Shown here piece after piece: positions 7,221-14,301 of a stretch of 14,301 nt of DNA; positions within the stretch are counted from its first letter, which is position 1; the number at the start of each line of letters is the position of its first letter. The position numbers and the translations under genes are program-made. Origin of the DNA: Comamonas sp. (lineage in GTDB: Bacteria > Pseudomonadota > Gammaproteobacteria > Burkholderiales > Burkholderiaceae_C); NCBI GenBank assembly GCA_019236485.1, contig JAFAIY010000596.1:1-14301 (forward strand), given 5' to 3'. The notes below the pieces were generated by a model. That model saw only the letters and a program-made list of their open reading frames with translations, did no database searches and was not told the DNA's origin.

Positions 7221-8522
7221 GTGAGCAAAAATTCCGATTCCCTGTTCCGCGTACAGCGGCTGACCGAGCGGCAGAACATGCAGCTGCTGATCCAGCTGCG
7301 CTGGATTGCCGTGGTCGGCCAGGTGGTCACCATCTCCCTGGTGCACTATGGTTTTCACATCACCCTGCCCTTGCTGCCCATGGCTCTGGTACTGGTGGCG
7401 CTGGTGGCGACGAATCTGGCCTATATCTACTGGAGCCAGGGCCTGCGCCGGCCCGTGACCTCGCGCAGCCTCTTCTACGCGCTGCTGGCCGACGTGCTGG
7501 CCCTGACCATACAGCTGTACCTGAGCGGCGGCGCCAGCAACCCCTTCATCTACCTGTATCTGCTGCAGGGCATTCTGAGCGCCGTGCTGCTCAGGCCTTA
7601 CTACACCTGGTGCGTGGTCGCAGCCTCCTTCGTGGGCGTCATCGGCCTGACCCTGTTCCACCAGCCGCTGCATGTGCAGTTCGAGAGCCAGGAAGGCCTG
7701 CCCAGCCTGTATGTGGTGGGCGTGCTGATCAGCTTCGCGCTGACCAGCATCCTGACCATCGTGTTCCTCACGCGCATCGTGGACAATCTGCGCCGCCGCG
7801 ACACCCGCATCTCCGACATGCGCCAGCGCGCCAGCGAGGAGGAGCACATCGTGCGCCTGGGCCTGCTGGCCACGGGTGCCGCCCATGAGCTGGGCACGCC
7901 CATGGCCACCATGTCGGTGATTCTCGGCGACTGGCAGCATATGCGGGCACTGATGCAGGACCAGGACCTGCGCGAAGACCTGCAGGAGATGCAGCGCCAG
8001 CTGCTGCGCTGCAAGTCCATAGTCTCGGGCGTGCTGCTGTCGGCCGGCGAGACACGCGCCGAGGGCGCAGAAAGCACCACGTTCGTGAGCTTTGTGCAGG
8101 GCATAGTCAGCCACTGGCAAAGCCATAACAGCCTGGCCCATTTCGCACTCAACAACCGGGGCGTGGCGGACTTTGCCATGCTCTCGGATACTGCGCTGCA
8201 GCAAATGATTTGCAATTTGCTGGACAATGCGCTCGAAGCCTCGCCCGACTGGGTGGAGCTGAGCATGGACAGTGACAAGCAGCAGGTGCTGCTGCAGGTA
8301 CGCGACCATGGGCCGGGTTTCGACGCTGCCGTGCTGCAGCAACTGGGCCAGTGCCATGTCTCCACCAAGCAGGAACGTCCGGGCCGGGGCCTGGGGCTGT
8401 TTCTGGTCATGAATGTGGCCCGCGCCCTGGGCGGCCAGGTTCAGGCCCGCAATCTGCCGGCCCACGAGGGCGGCGGAGCGCTGGTGGAAGTGCGCCTGCC
8501 CCAGTCGGCCATGGCGATTTGA
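7221..8522 (+). CDS. regB: RegB/PrrB/RoxS-type redox sensor histidine kinase
   Basis: This is a 433-residue membrane kinase with about six hydrophobic segments in residues 24-185, then dimerisation and ATPase domains. It has the full set of marks: an H-box with H222 (TGAAHELGTP), an N-box NLLDNALEA (332-340), a G1 box DHGPGF (362-367) and a G2 box GRGLGL (388-393). Two elements are specific to the RegB family. The heptad GGASNPF (103-109) matches the GGxxNPF ubiquinone-responsive site. C264 in LLRCKSIV matches the redox-switch cysteine of Rhodobacter RegB. It is therefore expected to sense the quinone pool or redox state and phosphorylate the regulator encoded next. The frame is open far upstream, but the GTG at 7221 is chosen because the protein similarity begins there and GGGGA lies 10 bases before it. 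The gene ends 15 bases before the regulator. Confidence 0.92.
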   Translation: MSKNSDSLFRVQRLTERQNMQLLIQLRWIAVVGQVVTISLVHYGFHITLPLLPMALVLVALVATNLAYIYWSQGLRRPVTSRSLFYALLADVLALTIQLYLSGGASNPFIYLYLLQGILSAVLLRPYYTWCVVAASFVGVIGLTLFHQPLHVQFESQEGLPSLYVVGVLISFALTSILTIVFLTRIVDNLRRRDTRISDMRQRASEEEHIVRLGLLATGAAHELGTPMATMSVILGDWQHMRALMQDQDLREDLQEMQRQLLRCKSIVSGVLLSAGETRAEGAESTTFVSFVQGIVSHWQSHNSLAHFALNNRGVADFAMLSDTALQQMICNLLDNALEASPDWVELSMDSDKQQVLLQVRDHGPGFDAAVLQQLGQCHVSTKQERPGRGLGLFLVMNVARALGGQVQARNLPAHEGGGALVEVRLPQSAMAI

Positions 8523-8537
8523 AGCGTTTTTTGTTGC

Positions 8538-9074
8538 ATGGAAGAAGATCGTTTATTGCTGCTGGTCGAGGATGACGCAGCGTTTGCCCGCACCCTCAAG
8601 CGCTCGTTCGAGCGCCGGGGCTATCGCGTGCTGCATGCCGTCAGCGGCGAGGAGCTGCAGGACCTGCTGACCCGGCACAGGCCGCGTTACGCGGTCATGG
8701 ACCTCAAGCTGGCCGGCAATGCCTCGGGGCTGAACTGCGTGCAGATGCTGCACCAGCACAATCCCGAAGCGCTGATCGTGGTGCTCACCGGCTATGCGAG
8801 CATCGCCACGGCCGTGGAGGCCGTCAAGCTCGGCGCCTGCCACTATCTGGCCAAACCCTCGAACACCGACGATATCGAAGCCGCCTTCGGCCGCATCGAG
8901 GGCCGCACCGATGTGGAGGTCAGCAACCAGACCACCTCCATCAAGACCCTGGAGTGGGAACATATCCACGAAACCCTGGCCGAAACCGGCTTCAATATCT
9001 CCGAAGCCGCGCGCCGCCTGGGCATGCACCGCCGAACGCTGGCGCGCAAGCTCGAGAAGCGCCAGATCAAATAA
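8538..9074 (+). CDS. regA: RegA/PrrA/RoxR-type redox response regulator
   Basis: This 178-residue two-domain regulator is the usual size for RegA/ActR/PrrA. The receiver domain has the acidic pocket E11-D12-D13, the phosphorylation site D55 (V-M-D-L-K), T84 (V-L-T-G-Y) and K106 (A-K-P-S). The C-terminal Fis-type helix-turn-helix NISEAARRLGMHRRTLARKL (153-172) is nearly the RegA recognition helix sequence. The linker (about 122-140) lacks the run of prolines that is typical of alphaproteobacterial RegA. In relatives this regulator controls terminal oxidases, including cyo in Pseudomonas (RoxR), so the nearby cyo operon is an obvious target. The ATG at 8538 has no good Shine-Dalgarno (a T-run precedes it), and no other in-frame start fits. 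It is co-transcribed with the kinase, 15 bases away. Confidence 0.93.
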   Translation: MEEDRLLLLVEDDAAFARTLKRSFERRGYRVLHAVSGEELQDLLTRHRPRYAVMDLKLAGNASGLNCVQMLHQHNPEALIVVLTGYASIATAVEAVKLGACHYLAKPSNTDDIEAAFGRIEGRTDVEVSNQTTSIKTLEWEHIHETLAETGFNISEAARRLGMHRRTLARKLEKRQIK

Positions 9075-9079
9075 GCATT

Positions 9080-9096
9080 TTTATAGCTGCTTGCGC
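9080..9096 (+). repeat. Intergenic ATAGC-type repeat fragment, copy 1
   Basis: TTTATAGCTGCTTGCGC starts 5 bases after the regA stop. It matches TTCATAGCAGCAGGCGC (minus strand, 12115-12131) at 13 of 17 positions. From memory, words of the form ATAGCTGCT(T/A)GCGC are frequent between genes in Comamonadaceae; this could not be checked here. The rest of 9097-9182 shows no gene. Confidence 0.4.
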
Positions 9097-9182
9097 TGGC
9101 TGCGCCTGGTTTCTCAATGGAAATCACACTACAACTCAGGCCGGGCATGCGCCAGCCACTATCCATAGCAGAGCAGCAAAGA

Positions 9183-9215
9183 AAAAGCCGACAGTTTTGA
9201 CACTGTCGGCTTTTG
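9183..9215. terminator. Bidirectional terminator between regA and clpA
   Basis: AAAAGCCGACAGT (9183-9195) pairs perfectly with ACTGTCGGCTTTT (9202-9214), giving a 13-bp stem around a 6-base loop. There is a T-run on the + side (9211-9214) and an A-run on the left (9182-9186), which reads as T on the minus strand. It lies between the converging regA and clpA genes and can end both transcripts. Confidence 0.88.
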
Positions 9216-9232
9216 CGTTTCGGCGGCGCGGC

Positions 9233-11560
9233 TTATTCGGCTACAGCCTGCTCGGGCGCCGACTTGGGCGAATCGTCCTTGGGCAGCTCGGTGATATCGA
9301 GCTTCACATCGCCCTTGCCCTCGTTGGCCGCATCGTCCCAGTCCACGGCCAGACGCCCGCCCTTGACCAGACGGCCGAACAGCAGCTCGTCGGCCAGAGA
9401 GCGGCGGATCGTGTCCTGGATCAGGCGCTGCATGGGGCGTGCGCCCATCAGCGGATCGAAGCCCTTCTTGGCCAGATGCTTGCGCAGAACGTCGGTGAAG
9501 GTGACCTCCACCTTCTTCTCGGCCAGCTGCTGCTCCAGCTGCAGCAGGAACTTGTCCACCACACGAAGAATAATCTGCTCGTCCAGCGGCTTGAAGCTCA
9601 CGATCGCATCCAGGCGGTTGCGGAACTCCGGCGTGAACAGGCGCTTGATATCGGCCATTTCGTCGCCGGCTTCACGCGCATTCATGAAGCCGATGCTGGC
9701 CTTGTTCATGGTCTCGGCGCCCGCATTCGTGGTCATGATGATGATCACGTTGCGGAAGTCGGCCTTGCGCCCGTTGTTGTCGGTCAGCGTGCCGTGGTCC
9801 ATGACCTGCAGCAGCACGTTGAAGATGTCCGGATGCGCTTTCTCGATTTCGTCGAGCAGCAGCACCGAATGCGGCTTCTTGGTGATGGCCTCGGTCAAGA
9901 GACCGCCCTGGTCGAAGCCCACATAGCCCGGAGGCGCTCCGATCAGGCGGCTGACCGCATGGCGTTCCATGTACTCGGACATGTCGAAGCGGATCAGGTC
10001 CACGCCCAGGATATAGGCCAGCTGCTTGGCGGCCTCGGTCTTGCCCACGCCCGTGGGACCCGAGAACAGGAAGGAGCCGATGGGCTTGTCCGGCTTGCCC
10101 AGACCCGAGCGCGCCATCTTCACGGCCGACGACAGCACCTCCAGCGCCTTGTCCTGACCGAAGACCACGCTCTTGAGGTCACGCTCCAGCGTCTGCAGCT
10201 TGCTGCGGTCGTCGTTGCTGACATTGGCGGGCGGGATACGCGCGATCTTGGCCACGATGGCCTCAATCTCGGCCTTGCCTATCATGCCCTTGCGCTGCTC
10301 CAGAGGAACAATGCGCTGGGCTGCGCCGGCCTCGTCGATCACGTCGATGGCCTTGTCGGGCAAATGACGGTCGTTGATGTACTTGGCCGACAGCTCGGCC
10401 GCGGCCTGCAGGGCTTCCTGTTCATACTTGATGCTGTGGTGCTCCTCGAAGCGCGACTTCAGGCCCTTGAGAATGTCCACGGTCTCGGCCACCGAGGGCT
10501 CGACCACATCCACCTTCTGGAAACGGCGCGACAGGGCCGCGTCTTTCTCGAAGATGCCGCGATACTCCGTGAAGGTGGTCGCACCTATGCAGCGCAACTG
10601 ACCGCTGGACAGCGCGGGCTTGAGCAGATTGGACGCATCCAGCGTGCCGCCCGAGGCTGCACCCGCACCGATCAGGGTGTGGATCTCATCGATGAACAGA
10701 ATCGCCTGAGGCTTGTCCTTGAGCGACTTGAGCACGCCTTTGAGACGCTGCTCGAAATCGCCGCGGTACTTGGTGCCGGCCAGCAGTGCGCCCATGTCCA
10801 GCGAATAGACCACGCCGTCCTTGAGCACCTCGGGCACCGTGCCTTCGGTAATGCGCCAGGCCAGGCCCTCGGCGATGGCCGTCTTGCCCACGCCGGCCTC
10901 ACCCACCAGCAGCGGGTTGTTCTTGCGGCGGCGGCAGAGGATCTGGATGGTGCGCTCGACCTCGTACTCGCGTCCGATCAGCGGGTCGATCTTGCCCTCC
11001 TTGGCGGCCTGGTTCAGATTGAGCGTGAACTGCTCCAGCGGCGAAGCCTTTTCGCTGCGCTCACTGCCCGCGCCCTCTTCGCTCTCCGAAGGCGCTTCGG
11101 CCTTGGCGGGCTCGGGCGGCTCGCCCTTCTTGATGCCGTGGGCGATGAAATTGACCACGTCCAGGCGCGTCACCCCCTGCTGGTGCAGGTAGTACACGGC
11201 ATGGGAGTCTTTTTCGCCGAAGATGGCCACGAGCACATTGGCACCCGTCACCTCTTTCTTGCCATTGCCCGTGGATTGCACATGCATGATGGCGCGCTGA
11301 ATCACGCGCTGGAAGCCCAGCGTGGGCTGGGTGTCCACCTCTTCCGTGCCATCCACCTGCGGCGTGTTGTCCTTGATGAAGTTGGACAGCGACGAACGCA
11401 GGTCGTCGATATTGGCCGCGCAGGCGCGCAGCACCTCGGCTGCACTGGGATTGTCCAGCAGGGCCAGCAGCAGGTGTTCCACTGTGATGAACTCGTGGCG
11501 CTGCTGACGGGCCTCGACAAAAGCCATGTGCAAGCTGACTTCCAGTTCTTGAGCGATCAT
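9233..11560 (-). CDS. clpA: ATP-dependent Clp protease ATP-binding subunit ClpA
   Basis: This is an AAA+ unfoldase that threads substrates into ClpP. It has 775 residues against 758 in E. coli. The order of domains is: Clp N-domain with two repeats (about 1-145, starting [10 protein letters not shown]); an acidic low-complexity linker (146-172); D1 with Walker A GEAGVGKT (220-227) and Walker B AILFIDE (286-292); and D2 with Walker A GPTGVGKT (501-508) and Walker B VLLLDE (566-571). The ClpP-docking loop carries I623-G624-F625, in place of the IGL of E. coli ClpA. D1 arginine-finger region L-S-R-R-F is at 343-347. The C-terminal tail (about 760-775) is acidic and poorly conserved. AAAGGAGT (complement of 11566-11573) gives a strong ribosome site 5 bases before the ATG. 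It lies 63 bases after clpS, its adaptor, on the same strand. Confidence 0.97.
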   Translation of the reverse strand: MIAQELEVSLHMAFVEARQQRHEFITVEHLLLALLDNPSAAEVLRACAANIDDLRSSLSNFIKDNTPQVDGTEEVDTQPTLGFQRVIQRAIMHVQSTGNGKKEVTGANVLVAIFGEKDSHAVYYLHQQGVTRLDVVNFIAHGIKKGEPPEPAKAEAPSESEEGAGSERSEKASPLEQFTLNLNQAAKEGKIDPLIGREYEVERTIQILCRRRKNNPLLVGEAGVGKTAIAEGLAWRITEGTVPEVLKDGVVYSLDMGALLAGTKYRGDFEQRLKGVLKSLKDKPQAILFIDEIHTLIGAGAASGGTLDASNLLKPALSSGQLRCIGATTFTEYRGIFEKDAALSRRFQKVDVVEPSVAETVDILKGLKSRFEEHHSIKYEQEALQAAAELSAKYINDRHLPDKAIDVIDEAGAAQRIVPLEQRKGMIGKAEIEAIVAKIARIPPANVSNDDRSKLQTLERDLKSVVFGQDKALEVLSSAVKMARSGLGKPDKPIGSFLFSGPTGVGKTEAAKQLAYILGVDLIRFDMSEYMERHAVSRLIGAPPGYVGFDQGGLLTEAITKKPHSVLLLDEIEKAHPDIFNVLLQVMDHGTLTDNNGRKADFRNVIIIMTTNAGAETMNKASIGFMNAREAGDEMADIKRLFTPEFRNRLDAIVSFKPLDEQIILRVVDKFLLQLEQQLAEKKVEVTFTDVLRKHLAKKGFDPLMGARPMQRLIQDTIRRSLADELLFGRLVKGGRLAVDWDDAANEGKGDVKLDITELPKDDSPKSAPEQAVAE

Positions 11561-11623
11561 GTGCGACTCCTTTCGGCTTGCTTGGTAATACTTACTGCTA
11601 CCTAATCTGGGGGCTCCCAGCGT
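11561..11623 (-). other. clpS-clpA spacer with a small hairpin
   Basis: This 63-base gap between clpS and clpA holds the strong clpA Shine-Dalgarno (11566-11573) and a small CTGGG/CCCAG hairpin (11607-11620) just after the clpS stop. No T-run follows on the minus strand, so it is not a terminator, and co-transcription of clpS and clpA is likely. Confidence 0.5.
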
Positions 11624-11992
11624 TTATTCAACAGGCTCGTATGTGGCCTGCAGCGGATGCCCCGCCTTCTGGGCGGCCTGCAGCACCTGTTCGACCTTGG
11701 TCGCTGCCACATCCTGGGTATAGACGCCGCAGACGCCGCGGCCGTCCAGATGAATCTTGAGCATGATCTGGGTGGCGGTCTCCCGGTCCTTGCCGAAAAG
11801 TTCCTGCAACACCGCAATGACGAACTCCATGGGCGTGAAGTCGTCGTTGAGCATCACGACCTGGTACATGCGCGGCGGCTGCAGTCGCTGGCGGCGGCGT
11901 TCCAGCACCAGGGAATCACCATTGTCAGGCGGATTGCCGACTGCAGGCGAGACCGGGGGAATTGATGGGAGTTGGGTAGCCATGAAATCCAT
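11624..11992 (-). CDS. clpS: ATP-dependent Clp protease adaptor ClpS
   Basis: This adaptor binds N-terminal destabilising residues (Phe, Leu, Trp, Tyr) and hands the proteins to ClpA. It has 122 residues against 106 in E. coli. The extra part is a Pro-rich, probably flexible N-terminus (residues 7-40). The folded domain has all the pocket residues: N49, D50, D51, T53, M55, M77 and H81, each 15 positions later than in E. coli (N34 to H66). The ATG at 11992 is the longest start; a second ATG three codons on (11983) is equally possible, and neither has a clear Shine-Dalgarno. It is the first gene of the clpS-clpA unit. Confidence 0.96.
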   Translation of the reverse strand: MDFMATQLPSIPPVSPAVGNPPDNGDSLVLERRRQRLQPPRMYQVVMLNDDFTPMEFVIAVLQELFGKDRETATQIMLKIHLDGRGVCGVYTQDVAATKVEQVLQAAQKAGHPLQATYEPVE

Positions 11993-12025
11993 TCTAGCGA
12001 GCCATTGCGCTGTTTTTGCGCTGGC

Positions 12026-12054
12026 ATATGCATAGCATTGTTAGGGATTTCAAG
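12026..12054 (-). promoter_or_regulatory. Candidate sigma32-type promoter of clpS-clpA
   Basis: On the minus strand, CTTGAAA (complement of 12048-12054) is an exact match to the heat-shock -35 element. After 14 bases comes ATGCATAT (complement of 12026-12033), which matches the CATnT half of the -10 consensus CCCCATnT. The start of transcription would fall near 12019, about 27 bases before the clpS ATG. The -10 is only half matched. As a sigma70 promoter, TTGAAA with CATATG at 17 bases is also conceivable. Confidence 0.35.
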
Positions 12055-12114
12055 GCTGACGGATACAAATCCCGGCCCTAGGATGGAAATTCCGCCCCAA
12101 CCCCGATGAGCAAA

Positions 12115-12147
12115 GCGCCTGCTGCTATGAATTCAGTCAGCAGGCGC
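12115..12147 (-). terminator. Long interrupted palindrome after dnaE, probable terminator
   Basis: GCGCCTGCTG (12115-12124) and CAGCAGGCGC (12138-12147) form a perfect 10-bp stem around 13 bases that contain the self-complementary TGAATTCA (12128-12135). On the minus strand it lies 36 bases past the dnaE stop and is followed by TTTG, a weak T-run. It is strong as a hairpin and only moderate as an intrinsic terminator. Part of it (12115-12131) resembles the repeat at 9080-9096. Confidence 0.55.
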
Positions 12148-12183
12148 GGCCCCGAAACAGCGCTTGCGGCGCGCTTTTGCCGC

Positions 12184-14301
12184 TTATTCGTAGACCACCT
12201 TGACCTGGCCCGCGCCGGCCGAGTCATACCAGGCGGCCAGCGCCGCGTCCGAGGGGTAGAAGCGGCTGCCCTCGCCCAGCGCCAGCTCGCAGGAGGCCGA
12301 ACCGCGCTCGTCCTGGCAGACCAGGTCCAGCCTGACCTTCACGCCCCGCTGCAGCGGGCCGTTCTCGGTTTCCTCGACCTTGGCCGGGAACTGGCGCAGC
12401 AGCGCCGGCACATCGGGCATATGCTCGCCCACACTGACCTGCAGATAGCGCGCATAGCGGCAGCGCGCATCGGCCAGGCTCCACATCTGCTGCACCTTCA
12501 GGCGCAGGCCGCCGCTGAAGCGGTCGGGCTGCAGACGGCCCGAGACCACGACGAACTCGTCCTCCTTGAGCAGCTCGGCGCAGGCCGTCAGCACTTTCTC
12601 GTCGGCCGAGGCCTCGATCACGCCCGATTTGTCGTCCAGCGTGAAGATGCCCAGCTTGCCGCGCTGGCCGTTGATGGTGCGCAGGCCGCCGATGATGCCG
12701 GCCATGGTCTGGGGCTCGCGGCTGTCGCGCATCTCGCCTATGGGCGTGCGCACAAAGCGGCGCACCTCGGACTCCACCTCGTCGAACAGGTGGCCGGTCA
12801 GGTAAAAGCCTATGGCCGTCTTCTCCAGCGTCAGCTTTTCCTTCACGCCCCAGGGCAGCACGTCGGCCATGGGCGGCTCCGCCGTGCTCGAGCCTACAGC
12901 GTCGTCGCCCATCATGTCGAACAGTCCGCCCTGGTCGGCATTGGCGATCGAGGTGGCGGCAAAGCCGAAAGCCGTGTCCAGCGTCGCCATCAGCGATGCG
13001 CGGTTCATGTTGATGGAGTCGAAGGCGCCGCCCTTGATCAGGGCCTCCACCGTGCGCTTGTTGAGCTTGCTGCGGTCCACGCGCAGGCAGAAGTCGAACA
13101 GGCTCTTGAACGGGCCTTTTTCGTGGCCGTTGGGACCCGTGCCCTCGCCGTTGCGCGCCGCGACTATGGCTTCGATGGCCGCCTGTCCCGTGCCCTTGAT
13201 GGCGCCCAGGCCGTAGCGTATGACCTTGTCGGTCACCGGCTCGAAGCGGTGCACACCGCGGTTCACGTCGGGCATCTCGAAGCTGATGCCCATCTTGAGC
13301 GCGTCCTCGTACAGCACCTTAAGCTTGTCGGTGTTGTCCATTTCCACGGTCATATTGCCGCAGTAGAACTCGGCCGTGTAATGCACCTTGAGCCAGCCCG
13401 TGTGATAGGCGAGCAGCGAATAGGCGGCCGCGTGCGACTTGTTGAAGCCATAGCCCGCGAACTTTTCCATCAGGTCGAAGACTTCGTCGGCCTTGGCCTC
13501 GTCGATGCCGTTCTTGGCTGCACCCTCGCGGAAGATTCCGCGGTGCATGACCATTTCCTCGACCTTCTTCTTGCCCATGGCACGACGCAGCAGGTCCGCG
13601 CCGCCCAGCGAGTAGCCACCCAGCACCTGGGCGGTCTGCATCACCTGCTCCTGATAGACCATGATGCCGTAGGTTTCTGCCAGCACCTTCTCCACCAGCG
13701 GGTGCGGGTACTCCACCACTTCCTGACCGTGCTTGCGCGCGATGAAGCTGGGAATCAGGTCCATGGGGCCGGGACGGTACAGGGCGTTCAGCGCAATCAG
13801 GTCTTCCAGGCGCGAAGGCTTGGCTTCCTTGAGCATCTGCTGCATGCCGCGCGATTCAAACTGGAACACGGCTTCGGTCTTGCCGTCGGAGAACAGCTTG
13901 TAGGTCGGGTAGTCGTCGAGCGGAATGTTCTCGAACTGGAAGTTTTCCTGGCCCTTGTGGCGCTTCATGATGAATTCGCGCGCGATCTCCAGGATGGTCA
14001 GCGTGGCCAGCCCCAGAAAGTCGAACTTCACCAGGCCGATGGCCTCCACGTCGTCCTTGTCGTACTGGCTCACCGCCGACTCGCTGCCGGGCTGCTGGTA
14101 GAGCGCGCAGAAATCGGTCAGCTTGCCCGGCGCGATCAGCACGCCGCCGGCGTGCATGCCGATGTTGCGTGTGATGCCTTCGACTTGCTGCGCGAGGTCG
14201 AGCAGTTGCTTGACCTCTTCTTCCTGTTCCATGCGCTCTTTCAAGAGCGGTTCTTCTTGAATCGCGTCGGCAATCGTCACCAGCTTGCCGGGTTTGAATG
14301 G
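12184..14301 (-). CDS. dnaE: DNA polymerase III subunit alpha DnaE (C-terminal part)
   Basis: This is the catalytic subunit of the replicative polymerase. The frame is open to the right edge, so the start and the PHP domain lie outside; 705 of roughly 1,170 residues are present. The visible part begins in the palm and fingers region (ITRNIGMHAGG). It contains the third catalytic aspartate in V-K-F-D-F-L-G-L (Asp at about residue 94 of the visible part; E. coli D555). It continues through Y-R-P-G-P-M-D, M-V-Y-Q-E-Q-V-M-Q and A-G-Y-G-F-N-K-S-H-A-A-A-Y. It has a QGGLF beta-clamp-binding motif (codons at 12919-12933; E. coli QADMF), an OB-fold (from about M-A-G-I-I-G-G) and the tau-binding C-terminus ending V-K-V-V-Y-E. 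No frameshift or stop is seen. Confidence 0.97.
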   Translation of the reverse strand, partial: PFKPGKLVTIADAIQEEPLLKERMEQEEEVKQLLDLAQQVEGITRNIGMHAGGVLIAPGKLTDFCALYQQPGSESAVSQYDKDDVEAIGLVKFDFLGLATLTILEIAREFIMKRHKGQENFQFENIPLDDYPTYKLFSDGKTEAVFQFESRGMQQMLKEAKPSRLEDLIALNALYRPGPMDLIPSFIARKHGQEVVEYPHPLVEKVLAETYGIMVYQEQVMQTAQVLGGYSLGGADLLRRAMGKKKVEEMVMHRGIFREGAAKNGIDEAKADEVFDLMEKFAGYGFNKSHAAAYSLLAYHTGWLKVHYTAEFYCGNMTVEMDNTDKLKVLYEDALKMGISFEMPDVNRGVHRFEPVTDKVIRYGLGAIKGTGQAAIEAIVAARNGEGTGPNGHEKGPFKSLFDFCLRVDRSKLNKRTVEALIKGGAFDSINMNRASLMATLDTAFGFAATSIANADQGGLFDMMGDDAVGSSTAEPPMADVLPWGVKEKLTLEKTAIGFYLTGHLFDEVESEVRRFVRTPIGEMRDSREPQTMAGIIGGLRTINGQRGKLGIFTLDDKSGVIEASADEKVLTACAELLKEDEFVVVSGRLQPDRFSGGLRLKVQQMWSLADARCRYARYLQVSVGEHMPDVPALLRQFPAKVEETENGPLQRGVKVRLDLVCQDERGSASCELALGEGSRFYPSDAALAAWYDSAGAGQVKVVYE

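Larger units (their letters stand above)
11993..12183. promoter_or_regulatory. dnaE-clpS intergenic region
   Basis: These 191 bases lie between the dnaE stop and the clpS start, both on the minus strand. No gene is seen. They hold the clpS promoter region (candidate heat-shock promoter at 12026-12054) and a long hairpin (12115-12147) that may end dnaE transcripts. Both are listed separately. Confidence 0.6.

Noticed and set aside
8954..11605. An 883-codon + strand frame opposite clpA
   Set aside because: It is the antisense shadow of clpA. It would run through the two-way terminator at 9183-9215, and its product has the Leu/Gly/His/Gln-rich bias of such frames with no known fold.
11607..11620. 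The CTGGG/CCCAG hairpin after clpS as a terminator
   Set aside because: The stem is only 5 bp and no T-run follows on the minus strand. clpS and clpA are probably co-transcribed.

Overview
The window looks like chromosomal DNA of a high-GC betaproteobacterium. The best guess is Comamonas or a close relative in the Comamonadaceae. This rests on the Bug-type solute-binding protein, the cyo operon joined to SURF1 and RegB/RegA genes, the clpS-clpA order and one type of intergenic repeat. It is a judgement from recalled family resemblance; no database was searched. No phage, transposon, CRISPR, rRNA or tRNA genes are visible, and most of the window is conserved core genome.

Layout: (1) 1-423, the 3' end of a Bug/TctC-type periplasmic solute-binding protein on +. 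(2) 529-1869, an MFS transporter of metabolite:H+ symporter type on -, converging on the first gene with two hairpin terminators between them. (3) 1870-2205, a 336-bp divergent intergenic region with repeated inverted-repeat motifs. (4) 2206-7092, a tightly packed + operon cyoABCD plus a SURF1-family assembly gene, ended by a clear terminator at 7108-7131. (5) 7221-9074, a RegB/PrrB/RoxS-type redox sensor kinase and its RegA/PrrA/RoxR-type response regulator. (6) 9183-9215, a two-way terminator. (7) 11992 down to 9233, clpS then clpA on -. (8) The C-terminal ~705 residues of dnaE on -, running off the right edge.

How the genes fit together: cyoABCD encode a cytochrome bo3-type ubiquinol oxidase. 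Subunit I keeps every heme, CuB and proton-channel residue checked, and subunit II lacks the CuA cysteines. The SURF1-like protein probably helps assemble this oxidase. The kinase has both known redox-sensing elements of RegB, a GGxxNPF quinone-site heptad and a cysteine after the H-box, so a sensor of quinone-pool or redox state is encoded next to an enzyme that oxidises quinol. A GTCGC-type palindrome just before cyoA is a candidate site for the cognate regulator. ClpS (N-degron adaptor) and ClpA (AAA+ unfoldase) form the usual pair that feeds ClpP. DnaE is the replicative polymerase subunit.

I found no clearly new system. The most interesting part is the self-contained respiratory module: oxidase, SURF1 and a quinone/redox two-component system, with no cyoE in view and with His/Met/Cys-rich tails on CyoD and CyoA.
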